From Planctomycetota bacterium (lineage in GTDB: Bacteria; Planctomycetota; UBA1135; GCA-002686595), in contig JACRIN010000033.1 in assembly GCA_016220085.1 (NCBI GenBank), positions 1 to 64,000 on the forward strand: a DNA stretch of 64,000 nucleotides, given 5' to 3'. How positions within the stretch are numbered: the first letter of the stretch is position 1; each line of letters begins with the position of its first letter. The notes beneath the pieces were generated by a model, which saw only the letters and a program-made list of their open reading frames with translations, searched no databases and was not told the DNA's origin. The translations under genes and the position numbers were made by a program. This document shows, piece by piece, positions 35,751-43,947 of this stretch.

Positions 35751-36256
35751 GTCGCCGTCGCGAGCAAGACCAGCTTCGCCCCGCCGCTGACCGCTTCGCG
35801 CTCGCGCACGTGCACGACCTTGACCACGCCGTCCGACGGCGCGGTGATCTCGTTCTGCATCTTCATCGCCTCGAGGATCAAGAGCGGCTGGTCCTTCACG
35901 ACCGTGTCGCCTTCCTTGACGAGCAGCTTGACGACGATCCCGGGCATCACCGCCTTGACCAGGCCGCCGCCCTTCGCTTGCGCGCGCTCCGCGGCGTGCG
36001 CGGCGCGTTCGCGTTCGTCCTCGATCTCGACCGCGTAGAGGTGGCCGGCGATCGTCGCGGAGAGCTTGTGCTCGTCGCCCTCGATCGAGAGGCCGTAGCT
36101 CTTGCCGTCGCACAGCACCGCGACCTGGCCGAGGTTGTCGACCTCCTCGTAGTCGAGCTCCAGCGTCTTGCCGTCGACGGTGACGTCCAACACGCCGAGG
36201 CGCTCGACGACGTCGACTTGGTGCTCCTTGCCGTTGACGGTGATGTAGTACTTCAC
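35747..36256 (-). CDS. Biotin carboxyl carrier protein of an acyl-CoA carboxylase
   Basis: A 169-residue biotinyl protein. The C-terminal biotinyl domain (~90-169) has VMPGIVVKLLVKEGDTV and the biotinylation site EAMKM, then the GVVKVVHV strand. An N-terminal ~90 residues (KYYITVNGKEHQVDV, GKSYGLSIEGDEH) form the BT-like domain found in propionyl- and methylcrotonyl-CoA carboxylase alpha subunits. The start is GTG at 36256, 7 bases after the ribosome site AAGGAGG, and it overlaps the biotin carboxylase stop by 4 bases. It carries carboxybiotin between the carboxylase at 36.3-37.8 kb and a carboxyltransferase, probably the one at 62.5-64 kb. Confidence 0.9.
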   Translation of the reverse strand: MKYYITVNGKEHQVDVVERLGVLDVTVDGKTLELDYEEVDNLGQVAVLCDGKSYGLSIEGDEHKLSATIAGHLYAVEIEDERERAAHAAERAQAKGGGLVKAVMPGIVVKLLVKEGDTVVKDQPLLILEAMKMQNEITAPSDGVVKVVHVREREAVSGGAKLVLLATAT

Positions 36257-37782
36257 CGCTGAGCCTCCTTCGCGCGCGCGGCTTCCGGCCGATGCGGCGG
36301 ATAGTTCGTGTGTCGCTCCCGGCTGCGCGCTTGCCACGCGCCGCGGCTCGACGCGCTCGTTCCGAGCGCTCTGCGCCGCGCCAACAGGTGCCGGTGGATC
36401 GCCGCGGCGGCCGCGACGATCAGGTCTTCGCCTTCCGAAGGCTTCGAGAGATCGAGCGTGCCGAGGAAGCCGGTGTCGAACTCGCCGCGTTGGAAGCGCT
36501 CGTCCTCGAGCACGCGCAGCGCCGCGGGCGCGCCGGTGCGCACGCCGCCGACGTTGAGCTCCTGCAGCGCGCGGCGCATCCGCGCGATCGCGCTCATCCG
36601 GTCCGGCCCCCACACGATCAGCTTCGCGAGCATCGGATCGTAGTTGAGGCTGACTTCCATGCCGCGATAGAGCGCGGCGTCGAGGCGCACCCACGCGCCG
36701 CCCGGCGCGCGCAGGTTCGAAATCGTCCCGATCGACGGCACGAAGTTGTTGAACGGGTCTTCCGCGTTGATGCGGACCTCGAAAGCCCAGCCGCGTGGTT
36801 GGATCGACGATTGGTCGTAGCCGAGCTCCTCGCCGTACGCGATGCGCAACTGCTCGCGCACGAGGTCGACGCCGTAGACCATCTCGGTCACCGGGTGCTC
36901 GACCTGCAAGCGCGTGTTCATCTCGAGGAAGTAGACGTCGCCCTTCGAGTACAGGAACTCGACCGTGCCCGCGTTCTCGTAACCGACCGCGCGGCCGGCG
37001 GCCAACGCGATGTCGCCCATCTTCTTGCGCAGTTCGGGCGTGATCACCACCGACGGCGCTTCCTCGATCAGCTTCTGGTGGCGGCGTTGGATCGAGCACT
37101 CGCGCTCGCCGAAGTGCACGCCGTGGCCGTGCTTGTCGAAGAGCACCTGGATCTCGATGTGGCGCGGCTCGTCGAGGTAGCGCTCCATGTACATCGAGCC
37201 GTCGCGGAACGACGAGAGCGCTTCGCCCGACGCGGTACGGAACGCGCTCGCCATGTCGTTCTTCGAGCGCACGACGCGCATGCCCTTGCCGCCGCCGCCG
37301 GCCGCGGCCTTGAGCATGATCGGGTAACCGATCTTCTCCGCCGCCGCGAGCGCCGCGTCCGCGTCGGCGACCGGATCGGTCAGGCCGGGCACGACGGGCA
37401 CGTTCGCGCGTGTCATGTTGCGCCGGCTGGTGATCTTGTCGCCCATGCCGCGGATCGCGGCGGGCGGCGGACCGATCCAGACCAGGCCCTCTTTGGTCAC
37501 GCGCTCGGCGAACTCCGCGTTCTCCGAGAGGAAGCCGTAGCCCGGGTGGATCGCCTCGCAGCCGGTCGATTTGGCCGCGGCGATCACCTTGTCCATGTCG
37601 AGGTAGCTCTCGCGCGGCAGCGCGCCGCCGAGGGACACCGCGTTGTAGGCCATCCGCGTGTGCAGGGCCTTGCGATCGACGTCGCTGAAGACCGCGACGG
37701 GCTCGATGCCCATCTCGCGGCAAGTTCGGATCACGCGCAGCGCGATCTCGCCACGATTGGCGACCAGGATGCGTCGGAACAT
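36253..37782 (-). CDS. accC: Biotin carboxylase subunit of an acyl-CoA (acetyl/propionyl-CoA) carboxylase
   Basis: A 509-residue ATP-grasp enzyme that carboxylates biotin with bicarbonate and ATP. N-terminal FRRILVANRGEIALRVIRTC, the glycine-rich ATP loop KAAAGGGGKGMR, RECSIQRRHQKLIEEAPS and EMNTRLQVEHPVTE are all intact. A C-terminal extension of ~50 residues, rich in Arg/Ala/His, follows the domain end. ATG at 37782 is the conserved start. The gene is followed with 4-base overlaps by the biotin carrier and then the monooxygenase. The separate carrier, like that of 3-methylcrotonyl- or propionyl-type enzymes split in two, suggests a propionyl-CoA or general acyl-CoA carboxylase. Confidence 0.94.
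   Translation of the reverse strand: MFRRILVANRGEIALRVIRTCREMGIEPVAVFSDVDRKALHTRMAYNAVSLGGALPRESYLDMDKVIAAAKSTGCEAIHPGYGFLSENAEFAERVTKEGLVWIGPPPAAIRGMGDKITSRRNMTRANVPVVPGLTDPVADADAALAAAEKIGYPIMLKAAAGGGGKGMRVVRSKNDMASAFRTASGEALSSFRDGSMYMERYLDEPRHIEIQVLFDKHGHGVHFGERECSIQRRHQKLIEEAPSVVITPELRKKMGDIALAAGRAVGYENAGTVEFLYSKGDVYFLEMNTRLQVEHPVTEMVYGVDLVREQLRIAYGEELGYDQSSIQPRGWAFEVRINAEDPFNNFVPSIGTISNLRAPGGAWVRLDAALYRGMEVSLNYDPMLAKLIVWGPDRMSAIARMRRALQELNVGGVRTGAPAALRVLEDERFQRGEFDTGFLGTLDLSKPSEGEDLIVAAAAAIHRHLLARRRALGTSASSRGAWQARSRERHTNYPPHRPEAARAKEAQR
36264..36270 (-). promoter_or_regulatory. Ribosome binding site fixing the GTG start of the biotin carrier gene
   Basis: On the minus strand AAGGAGG ends 7 bases before GTG at 36256. 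It lies inside the last codons of the biotin carboxylase gene and decides the GTG start for the carrier protein despite the lack of an ATG. Confidence 0.7.
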
Positions 37783-37872
37783 GGGACCTCGTGGGGAAAA
37801 GTCCGCGGAGTCTAGCAAGTCGAGCGGCCCCCACGCGATGCGCACGCCGACGGAGAAGCGTCGAGCGGAGAG

Positions 37873-38469
37873 CTACTTCAACTTCGGCCCGCCGCTCGCG
37901 AACCAGCGCCGCAGGCCCTCGCGCAACGACCTCGGCGCGCGCGGCGAAACCGCGGACACCAACTGCTCGCGTTCGAGCGTCGCGACGCGTGCGAGCAAGC
38001 GTGCGCGCTCGGCCTCGAGATTCGCCGCGTGCGCGACGAGATGCGGCCGCTCGGCTTCGAGGTTCGCGACGTGGCCGCGCAGGTGCTCTCGCTCCGCCAG
38101 CAACTCGGCGCGCACCACGCGGTGCTCGCGGACCTGGCGGCGCAGCGCTTCGAGTTCGTCGACGCCCGCCTCGAAGAGCTCGTGCTCGACCGCGCGTCGC
38201 AACTCGGCGAGCGGCACGACCGAGCAGCGCGGACACGTCTTGCAGCCGGGAACGAGTTCGCCGGTGAGCAGGCCGCGTCGCACGCGCGTGCTCTCCGGAC
38301 CCGCGAGGATCGCTTCGAGCGAGCGCTCGCCGAGGTTGCCGACGACCTCACCGCGGCAGCAGAGCTCGACGTTGCCGTTCGCGCGGACGTAGACGAACGA
38401 CCACGGATCGGTGCACAGCCGCGTCTCGCCGGGGCCGGGTGTGCGGCAGAACGTCAGCTTCGCGCTCAT
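37873..38469 (-). CDS. Stand-alone SPASM iron-sulfur domain with C-terminal coiled coil
   Basis: A 198-residue protein. Residues ~1-85 look like a SPASM domain without its radical SAM core: LCTDPWSFVYVRANGNVELCC, GNLGERSLEAILAGPES and CKTCPRCSVV, where Cys residues would bind an auxiliary 4Fe-4S cluster. Residues ~90-165 are a charged heptad-like helix (LRRQVREHR, LAEREHLRGHV, NLEAERPHL, NLEAERARL), predicting a coiled coil. The basic C-terminus ends GGPKLK. Its ATG overlaps the stop of the upstream radical SAM gene by 4 bases, so the two probably form one split enzyme in which the coiled coil mediates assembly or substrate binding. A natural frameshift split of one ancestral gene is the alternative. 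Confidence 0.78.
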   Translation of the reverse strand: MSAKLTFCRTPGPGETRLCTDPWSFVYVRANGNVELCCRGEVVGNLGERSLEAILAGPESTRVRRGLLTGELVPGCKTCPRCSVVPLAELRRAVEHELFEAGVDELEALRRQVREHRVVRAELLAEREHLRGHVANLEAERPHLVAHAANLEAERARLLARVATLEREQLVSAVSPRAPRSLREGLRRWFASGGPKLK

Positions 38470-39233
38470 CGCAGCGCGTCCTCCAACGCGTCCACCAGGC
38501 CCGGCTGGACGAAGAACGCGAGCCCGAGCTCCGCCGCCAACGCGCGCGTCTCGGCGAGCGTTTCGAGCGCCCGCCGCGGATCACCCTCGGCCGGATGGCG
38601 AAAGCGGACCGCGCCGGCGGGCTCCGGATAGCGCTCCATGTTGACGACGCCGAGCGCGTGGGCTCCGTGGCGTTTCACCCAGCGAACGAGCTCCGGGAGT
38701 CCGGGCAGCGTGAGATCGGTCAGCGTGCAACCGATGTTGAGGTAAGGCGGCTCGCGGCGCGCGCGGCGACACGTTTCGTGGAGTCGCGCGAGGTTCTCCT
38801 CGATTCGCTCGAGTCGCACGCCGCGGCGGAGCTTGGCGAGCAGCTCGGCGTCCGCGGAGTCGCAACTGATCTCGAGCGAGCGAAAGCGCGAGAGCACGTC
38901 GAGCTCGTCGTCCGACAGTGGCTTCGTCAGGTTGGTGTTGAGCGTCAACTCGAAGCCGCGCTCGAGCAAGCGCCTCGCCGTGCGACTCCAGTGCGGCAGC
39001 ATCGTCGTTTCGCCGTTGCCCGACAGGCGGACTTCGAGCGGATGCTGGCGCGCGACGAGTTCGAGCAGCGCGTCGTCGGAGAGCTCGAGATCCCGGCCGG
39101 CGTACCACGGCTGGCTCACGCCGCAGTACACGCAACGCGCATTGCAGCGCGACGTGAGCTCGACCCAGAACGTCCTCGGCCGCACGCGCGTCGCGAGCAG
39201 CTCCACGATCGCCGAATCCTCTCGCGGTTCCAT
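38466..39233 (-). CDS. Radical SAM protein (no SPASM domain of its own)
   Basis: A 255-residue radical SAM enzyme. The cluster motif is CNARCVYC near residue 30 in FWVELTSRCNARCVYCGV. The fold continues through LEVRLSGNGETTM (GGE-like), LTLNTNLTKPLS, and ISCDSADAELLAKLRRG. The C-terminus ends soon after the barrel and the SPASM region is on the next, overlapping gene. ATG at 39233 is preferred because the upstream in-frame extension to 39344 has no family character. Relatives with SPASM domains modify peptides or sugars; the substrate here is unknown. No precursor peptide gene is evident next to it. Confidence 0.85.
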   Translation of the reverse strand: MEPREDSAIVELLATRVRPRTFWVELTSRCNARCVYCGVSQPWYAGRDLELSDDALLELVARQHPLEVRLSGNGETTMLPHWSRTARRLLERGFELTLNTNLTKPLSDDELDVLSRFRSLEISCDSADAELLAKLRRGVRLERIEENLARLHETCRRARREPPYLNIGCTLTDLTLPGLPELVRWVKRHGAHALGVVNMERYPEPAGAVRFRHPAEGDPRRALETLAETRALAAELGLAFFVQPGLVDALEDALR

Positions 39234-39456
39234 GGCGGCACCTCGCGCGCGCACCGGGCTCCCGGGCGGGTCGCGGGCGATCGCGATGCTACCACCTCGG
39301 TCCGAGGCGCTCGCCTCGACTCCCCCCAAGGGTAACGGGGACATCGACGACTATCGGGGACACCGGGGACACCGGCGGCACGCGACGCGAGCACGCGAGC
39401 ACGCGAGCGGCAAGTCCGAGTCAGTCGGGCGCGCGGCGACGTCCCGCGGCGCCGAA

Positions 39457-41325
39457 TCACTCGCCGATCGAGATCACGTGCTCGCTCTGCAAGTCGAGCA
39501 GCGCCCGCACGCGCGCGAGATCGACCGCGCCGCGACGGTCGAGCAGGAGCTCGGGCGGCGCGGAGCGCGCGAAGTCCGCGAGCAGCCGCGGCGCGGCGGC
39601 GACGAGCTCGCGCAGCGCGGCCGCGCGGCGCTCCACCGGCGCGAGCGGATCGTAACTCGCGAGCGGCTCGCCGAGTCCGAGCCCCGCCGCGCCGTCGAGC
39701 GCGACCAACGCGCGGCGCGCAAGCGTGCGGATCGCCGGATAGCCGTCGCCGAGCGCGATCACGAGCTGCGCGGACGCCCACGCCTTGCCATGCGCGTCGA
39801 GCGCCGAATCGGCGCGCCCGAACGCCTTCGCGTACACCGCGCGTTGCACCGCGTCGCCCGCATGCAAGGACGCGAGCGCCTCCGGCACTTCGAGCGGAGC
39901 GCCGTCGGGTCGCGAGCGCGGCGAGACGTAGCGCTCGCCCCACCACTCGCGCATCCGCTCGGCGAGCCACGCCGCGCTCTCGTCCAAGTGGCACTGCGCG
40001 CACGCGTTCGGCCGGCCGCCTTCGACGTCGCGCGCGACGTCCGGCGACTCGACGCGGTGGCTGCGATGGATGTCGACGATGCCGTACACCATTCGCGGCA
40101 TGTGGCATTCGAGGCAGCGCGAGCCCGCGGACTCCGGCGCGTGGTGCGTGTGCGCGGCGAGCGCGTCGGCGTCGCGCGCGATCTCCGAGTGGCACTGCGT
40201 GCACGCACGGTCGCCGCGGAACTCGGGCTCGATCATCCCGCTCGGATCGCCGGAGTGCATGCGGTGACACGTGTTGCACGAGAAACGGTCGGACACCGCG
40301 CACGGCGACTGCGTCACGCCGAGGTACTCGTACGCCGAGAGGCGCGCGGTGCCGTCGCTCCAAAAGCGCCGGCGGAAGAGCTCCGGGTTGGTCGCGTCGA
40401 CCGACGGCGTCTCGCGCCGCACCGGCACGACGTGGCCCGCGAGCGAATCGCCGGGCCGGAACGTCGGGCCGGACGCGAGGAACTCCCAGAGCTTCTCCGG
40501 CGGATCGGGCAGGCGCTGCGAGTGGCATTGACCGCAGACCGCATTCGCCTGCGCCGCGGGGAGCTCGCGCGGATCGAGCGCGCCCCCGAGCTTCGCGAAG
40601 CCGAGGTCGACCCGCCACTTCGCGAGCGGCCCGCGCTGCTCGGCGACGTGCGTCTCGCCGGGACCGTGGCAGCTCTCGCACGCGATGCCGAGCTCCTCCA
40701 CCTTGGTGTCGAAGGTCGGCGGCTCGGCCGGCGCGCGCTCCGCCGCGCCGCGCAACCGAGGCATCGGTCCAGTGTTGTGGCAGAAGACGCAGTTCTCGTT
40801 CCACGTCGCGGCGTGCGCGCCCCAATCGTCGCGGTCGGGCTCGAGGAACACCGCGTTCAGGTGCGACCAACGCCCGTCGACCGCGTGCCAGACGAGCGGT
40901 AGCCGTCGGAACGAGTGCGTTCCGTCGTCGACGAGCTCGAAGTACTGCTGGTACCGATGCGAGCCGACGCACAACGCGACCTCGGCGGTGCGCGCGGGCT
41001 CGCCGCCGTACGCGGGCAGCTCGAAGAAGAAGCGTCCGTCGCGCTCGAACGGCCGGGCGCGCGCGCCGAACAGCAGGACCTCGACGCCATCGAAACGGCC
41101 GAGCACGCTCTCGCGCGTCGGCAGCGTCGTCATCGTCGAGTGATAGGTCTTGCGCCAGCTCTCCCAGCGCTCCGCGTGGCAGTTGCGGCACGTCCGAGAG
41201 CCTTCGAAGTCGCGCGCCCGCTCGACCAGCGCGTTCTCCGGCGGCGCGCGGCGCGAATCGAACCCCCACGCGCACACCAGCACGACGGCGAGCAACGCGG
41301 CGACGACGACGAACAGACGCTTCAC
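39457..41325 (-). CDS. Membrane-anchored octahaem c-type cytochrome with HEAT-like tail
   Basis: A 622-residue exported protein with an N-terminal hydrophobic anchor (residues 4-20). Eight CxxCH motifs are present: CRNCH (46-50), CVFCH, CESCH, CGQCH, CNTCH, CTQCH, CLECH and CAQCH, consistent with eight covalent haems. The arrangement resembles the cytochrome c554/hydroxylamine-oxidoreductase-like multihaem group seen in planctomycetes and other bacteria. The last ~160 residues (from SLHAGDAVQRAVYAKAFG) lack haem sites and look like TPR or HEAT helices. It probably acts in periplasmic electron transfer; direction and partner are unknown. The CnoX-like gene lies 46 bases upstream on the same strand. 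Confidence 0.9.
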   Translation of the reverse strand: MKRLFVVVAALLAVVLVCAWGFDSRRAPPENALVERARDFEGSRTCRNCHAERWESWRKTYHSTMTTLPTRESVLGRFDGVEVLLFGARARPFERDGRFFFELPAYGGEPARTAEVALCVGSHRYQQYFELVDDGTHSFRRLPLVWHAVDGRWSHLNAVFLEPDRDDWGAHAATWNENCVFCHNTGPMPRLRGAAERAPAEPPTFDTKVEELGIACESCHGPGETHVAEQRGPLAKWRVDLGFAKLGGALDPRELPAAQANAVCGQCHSQRLPDPPEKLWEFLASGPTFRPGDSLAGHVVPVRRETPSVDATNPELFRRRFWSDGTARLSAYEYLGVTQSPCAVSDRFSCNTCHRMHSGDPSGMIEPEFRGDRACTQCHSEIARDADALAAHTHHAPESAGSRCLECHMPRMVYGIVDIHRSHRVESPDVARDVEGGRPNACAQCHLDESAAWLAERMREWWGERYVSPRSRPDGAPLEVPEALASLHAGDAVQRAVYAKAFGRADSALDAHGKAWASAQLVIALGDGYPAIRTLARRALVALDGAAGLGLGEPLASYDPLAPVERRAAALRELVAAAPRLLADFARSAPPELLLDRRGAVDLARVRALLDLQSEHVISIGE

Positions 41326-41371
41326 GCCCGGCGAGGATAGCGCGCGCGACGTCGAGCGGCGCGAGGCCGCA

Positions 41372-42229
41372 TCAAGGGCACAGGAGGATCGAAAGCCGCC
41401 GCTGGAACTCGACCACCCAGGGGTGCTCGAAGCCGAGCACCTCGAACACCTCGACCAGCGCCTTGCGCGGCGCGCCGTTGTCGAAGCGCAGATCGCGTTC
41501 GGCGACGCGCCAGAGCACGTTGAGCCCGCGCTCGTGCTCCCCCGCCGCGACCAGCGACTTGCCGTACTCGAGCTGCAGCGCGAGATCCTCGGGCGCGAGC
41601 TCGAGCTTCGCCGCGAGGCCGTCGAGCTCGCTCTTCTTCTTCGCGAACTCGAAGCGCTGCGTCAGCGCCTTGCCTTCGTCGCTCGCGCGTTCCTCGTCGC
41701 TGAGCTTGGCTTCGACGAGCTGGGCTTCCTCGAGCTTGCCCGCGTCGATCAAGAGCTTCGCGAGCAGGAAGCGCGCCTTCGCGTCGCCGTGCTGGACGCG
41801 CAGGTGATCCTTCAACAACTTCAGCGCGTCGTCGCGCCGGCCCGCTTCGTCGAGCTTCTTCGCGTCCGCGAGCACGTCGGTCGGCGCCGGACCGAGGTGC
41901 TTCTCCAGGAACGTCTTCACCTGGAGCTCGGGCAACGCGCCCATGAAGCCGTCGACCGGCCGTCCGGCTTTCATCAGGATCACCGTCGGCACGCTCTGGA
42001 TGCCGAACGCCTCCGCGAGCTCCGGCGTGCGATCGATGTCGATCTTCGCGAGCACGACGCGTCCGGCGTTCTCGGCGACGACCTTGTCGAGCACCGGCCC
42101 GAGCGTCTTGCACGGCGCGCACCACGTCGCCCAGAAGTCGATCAGCACCGGCGTCGTGCGGGAGCGCTCGACGACGTCTCGCTCGAAGTTCTCGAGGCTC
42201 ACGGCGACTGCGGCGGGGCTTTGATCCAT
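41372..42229 (-). CDS. cnoX: Thioredoxin-domain co-chaperone of the CnoX/YbbN type
   Basis: A 285-residue protein with an N-terminal thioredoxin domain (~8-115; active site WCAPC, Cys37 and Cys40; cis-Pro loop in QSVPTVIL) and a C-terminal TPR-like helical domain (~120-285). Length and architecture match E. coli CnoX (284 residues), a holdase that protects proteins under oxidative stress and hands them to GroEL or DnaK. Unlike E. coli CnoX, which has SXXC, this one keeps both cysteines, so it can act as a true oxidoreductase, as in other bacteria. ATG at 42229 begins MDQSPAAVAV. It has no signal peptide. Confidence 0.9.
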   Translation of the reverse strand: MDQSPAAVAVSLENFERDVVERSRTTPVLIDFWATWCAPCKTLGPVLDKVVAENAGRVVLAKIDIDRTPELAEAFGIQSVPTVILMKAGRPVDGFMGALPELQVKTFLEKHLGPAPTDVLADAKKLDEAGRRDDALKLLKDHLRVQHGDAKARFLLAKLLIDAGKLEEAQLVEAKLSDEERASDEGKALTQRFEFAKKKSELDGLAAKLELAPEDLALQLEYGKSLVAAGEHERGLNVLWRVAERDLRFDNGAPRKALVEVFEVLGFEHPWVVEFQRRLSILLCP

Positions 42230-42434
42230 GGTTGGGCTCGGTGCGGCGACGGAGGGAGAAACCGACCGCGTATCGATATCAAACCGAGCGCTCCCGCGCC
42301 AACCGAGCACGCGGCGCCGAGTTCGCTCCGTCGAAACGCACGACGCGCGCGCCCGCGCCGTCCTCGGTCGGAACGCGAGCCCGCGCGTCGCGAGTGCGTC
42401 GGCCCGCAGCGAACTCCGGAGTCGACTCAGGAGC

Positions 42435-42950
42435 TCACTTGTGCTTGCCGCCGCGCTCGTGTCCCTCTTCCTCTTCTTCCTGGTACTTGTCGTGGCCCGC
42501 CTTCTTGAGGCCCATCAGCTTGTTCTTGAGGATCTCGTCGGCGTCCTCGAACTTGCCGTCGAGCACGGCGATCTCGGCGTCGCACGCGAGCTTGATCGCC
42601 TCCGCGAGCATCTTGCGGTAGCCGACGACGAACTCGGGGCGTTGCTTCTCGTCGATCTTCGCGGTCATCGGCGGCGTCAACGCCTTCGCGACGACCGCTT
42701 CACGTTGGAACTTGCTGAGCGCCTCGAGCGCGGCGTCGCGGTTGTCCGCGGTGATGCCGCCGCGGCCGAGCGACTTCAGCGCGGCGTTCATCTCGCTCAT
42801 CGCTGCTTCGAGCTGCTCGTCGGCGGCGACGGAACCCGACGCGGCCGCGTCGACGCGCGAAAGCGAGGTCCAGAGCACCGCGCAGAGCGGCGCGGCGACG
42901 AGGAGGCTCAGGGTGAGGACACGACCGGAACGGGACGCAGCGCGACGCAT
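42435..42950 (-). CDS. Periplasmic cytochrome b562 homologue
   Basis: A 171-residue exported four-helix-bundle protein. A signal or anchor (residues 10-36) precedes a domain that aligns by eye with E. coli cytochrome b562. The helix-1 methionine ligand corresponds to Met51 (EQLEAAMSEMNAALK) and the last-helix histidine ligand to His153 (KKAGHDKYQ). The ATPP loop equivalent is LTPPM. The tail beyond the bundle is unusual: EEEEEGHERGGKHK, acidic then His/Lys-rich. Both haem ligands being kept argues for a haem protein rather than a degraded relative. It is divergent from the pilin genes across a repeat-rich gap. Confidence 0.82.
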   Translation of the reverse strand: MRRAASRSGRVLTLSLLVAAPLCAVLWTSLSRVDAAASGSVAADEQLEAAMSEMNAALKSLGRGGITADNRDAALEALSKFQREAVVAKALTPPMTAKIDEKQRPEFVVGYRKMLAEAIKLACDAEIAVLDGKFEDADEILKNKLMGLKKAGHDKYQEEEEEGHERGGKHK

Positions 42951-43536
42951 CGAAACGGAACTCCAGAAGGGGGACGGGGAGGAAGCGGTGGACGGGGTGC
43001 TCACGCGGGACCGAGATCGGAGTTCGACCCGCGCCGCGCGAGGAGCGGCAGATTCTGCGAACGCTCGCGGCCGCGCGCCACGTTCTCCCCGCGGACCGTC
43101 GAGGTCCGCGCGTCGAGCCGGGGACCGTCGACGTCCGCGCGTCGAGGCGGGGGCCGCCGCGGTCCGCGAGTCGAGTCGAGGACCGTTGCCGTCTGCGCGT
43201 CGACTCGGAGACCGTCGCGGCCCGCACGTCGAGGCAGAGCTCACGGCGTTCAGGGCGTCGAGTCGCGGACAGGAAGGGTCCGCGCGCCGAGCACACGCCG
43301 AAACGAAGGAGCTGGAACCCGCCGCCGGACCTTTGGTCACGCAAATCATTCCGACTCCGTTCCGGCCGCGCGGATCCGCAGTTTGGACGCTCCCCGCGCC
43401 ACCGGCGAGGCGCGTGGGGGCTCGATCTCGCAGTCGTGGAACTCGAATCCCCTGACGGATCGTTCAAGGAAACCGCAAAAGTGCTCAGACCGAGCGCCCG
43501 CGCGGACCGAAACCCCTCGCGTGCTCGCTTGCGAGA
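42951..43536. other. 586-bp intergenic region with tandem repeats between cytochrome b562 and pilin genes
   Basis: No gene is supported here: frames are Arg/Ser noise. The stretch separates divergent genes and so must contain both promoters. It holds the 29-bp tandem repeat (43094-43296), plus a relatively less GC-rich patch at 43335-43475 (ggtcacgcaaatcattccgac and gatcgttcaaggaaaccgc), where promoters are most likely. Confidence 0.6.
43094..43296. repeat. Degenerate 29-bp tandem repeat (about seven units)
   Basis: The word GACCGTCG recurs at 43094, 43123, 43181 (GACCGTTG) and 43210, exactly 29 bases apart or a multiple of it. Intervening and following units are more diverged. The unit is approximately GACCGTCGACGTCCGCGCGTCGAGCCGGG. 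The GGACC...GGTCC arms inside the first unit allow small hairpins. There are no spacers, so it is not a CRISPR array, and 29 is not a multiple of 3, so it is not coding. Confidence 0.75.
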
Positions 43537-43947
43537 GTGATCGGAGAGCTGCGCTTGGCTCGTGAAGTCCACAAGCGTGGACGGCGCGCGGGCTTGACGT
43601 TGGTCGAGGCCGCGATCGCGAGCACGATCATCGCGACCGTGCTGATCGCGGCGGCCGCGGGCTTCGGCGCGAGTCTGAAAGGCGTCGATCGCTCGAAGTC
43701 GATCAGCCGCGCGACCGTATTCCTCGAGACCGTGCTCGAGGACCTTTCGGCGCAGGACTACGACGCGTTGCTCGCGCTCAACGGCAATCAGTTCTTCGAT
43801 CAGACCAACGCCGCGGTCTCGAAGTACGGCGTCACGCTGACCGTGTTCCAGGCGCAACTCGACCTGCTGCAGGTGCGAGTCGTCGTGCGCGACCTCGACA
43901 CGAACGACGTGATCGCGAGCGTGACGACGCAGAGGTGCCGCCGATGA
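43537..43947 (+). CDS. Type IV prepilin-like protein (PilV/GspI-type)
   Basis: A 136-residue protein with a class III prepilin signal: RRAGLTLVEAAIAS, cleavage expected after Gly19, with Glu at position +5 of the mature protein, then a hydrophobic helix (STIIATVLIAAAAGFGA). The short C-terminal globular part has the pattern of minor pilins. The start is uncertain: GTG at 43537 has no good ribosome site, and a TTG near 43555 preceded by GGAGAG is an alternative with a shorter leader. The stop overlaps the next gene's ATG by 4 bases. It heads a four-gene overlapping unit. Confidence 0.8.
   Translation: MIGELRLAREVHKRGRRAGLTLVEAAIASTIIATVLIAAAAGFGASLKGVDRSKSISRATVFLETVLEDLSAQDYDALLALNGNQFFDQTNAAVSKYGVTLTVFQAQLDLLQVRVVVRDLDTNDVIASVTTQRCRR

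Noticed and set aside
35810-37815. Plus-strand frames rich in Val/Asp/His/Leu opposite the carboxylase genes
   Set aside because: Typical mirror frames of high-GC genes on the other strand; no homology.
39345-39456. Short direct repeats ggggacaccgg and gcgagcac near the radical SAM start
   Set aside because: Only two to three copies of 8-11 bases; too little to call a feature.
43094-43296. CRISPR-like array
   Set aside because: Units abut directly with no spacers and are too degenerate; it is a tandem repeat.
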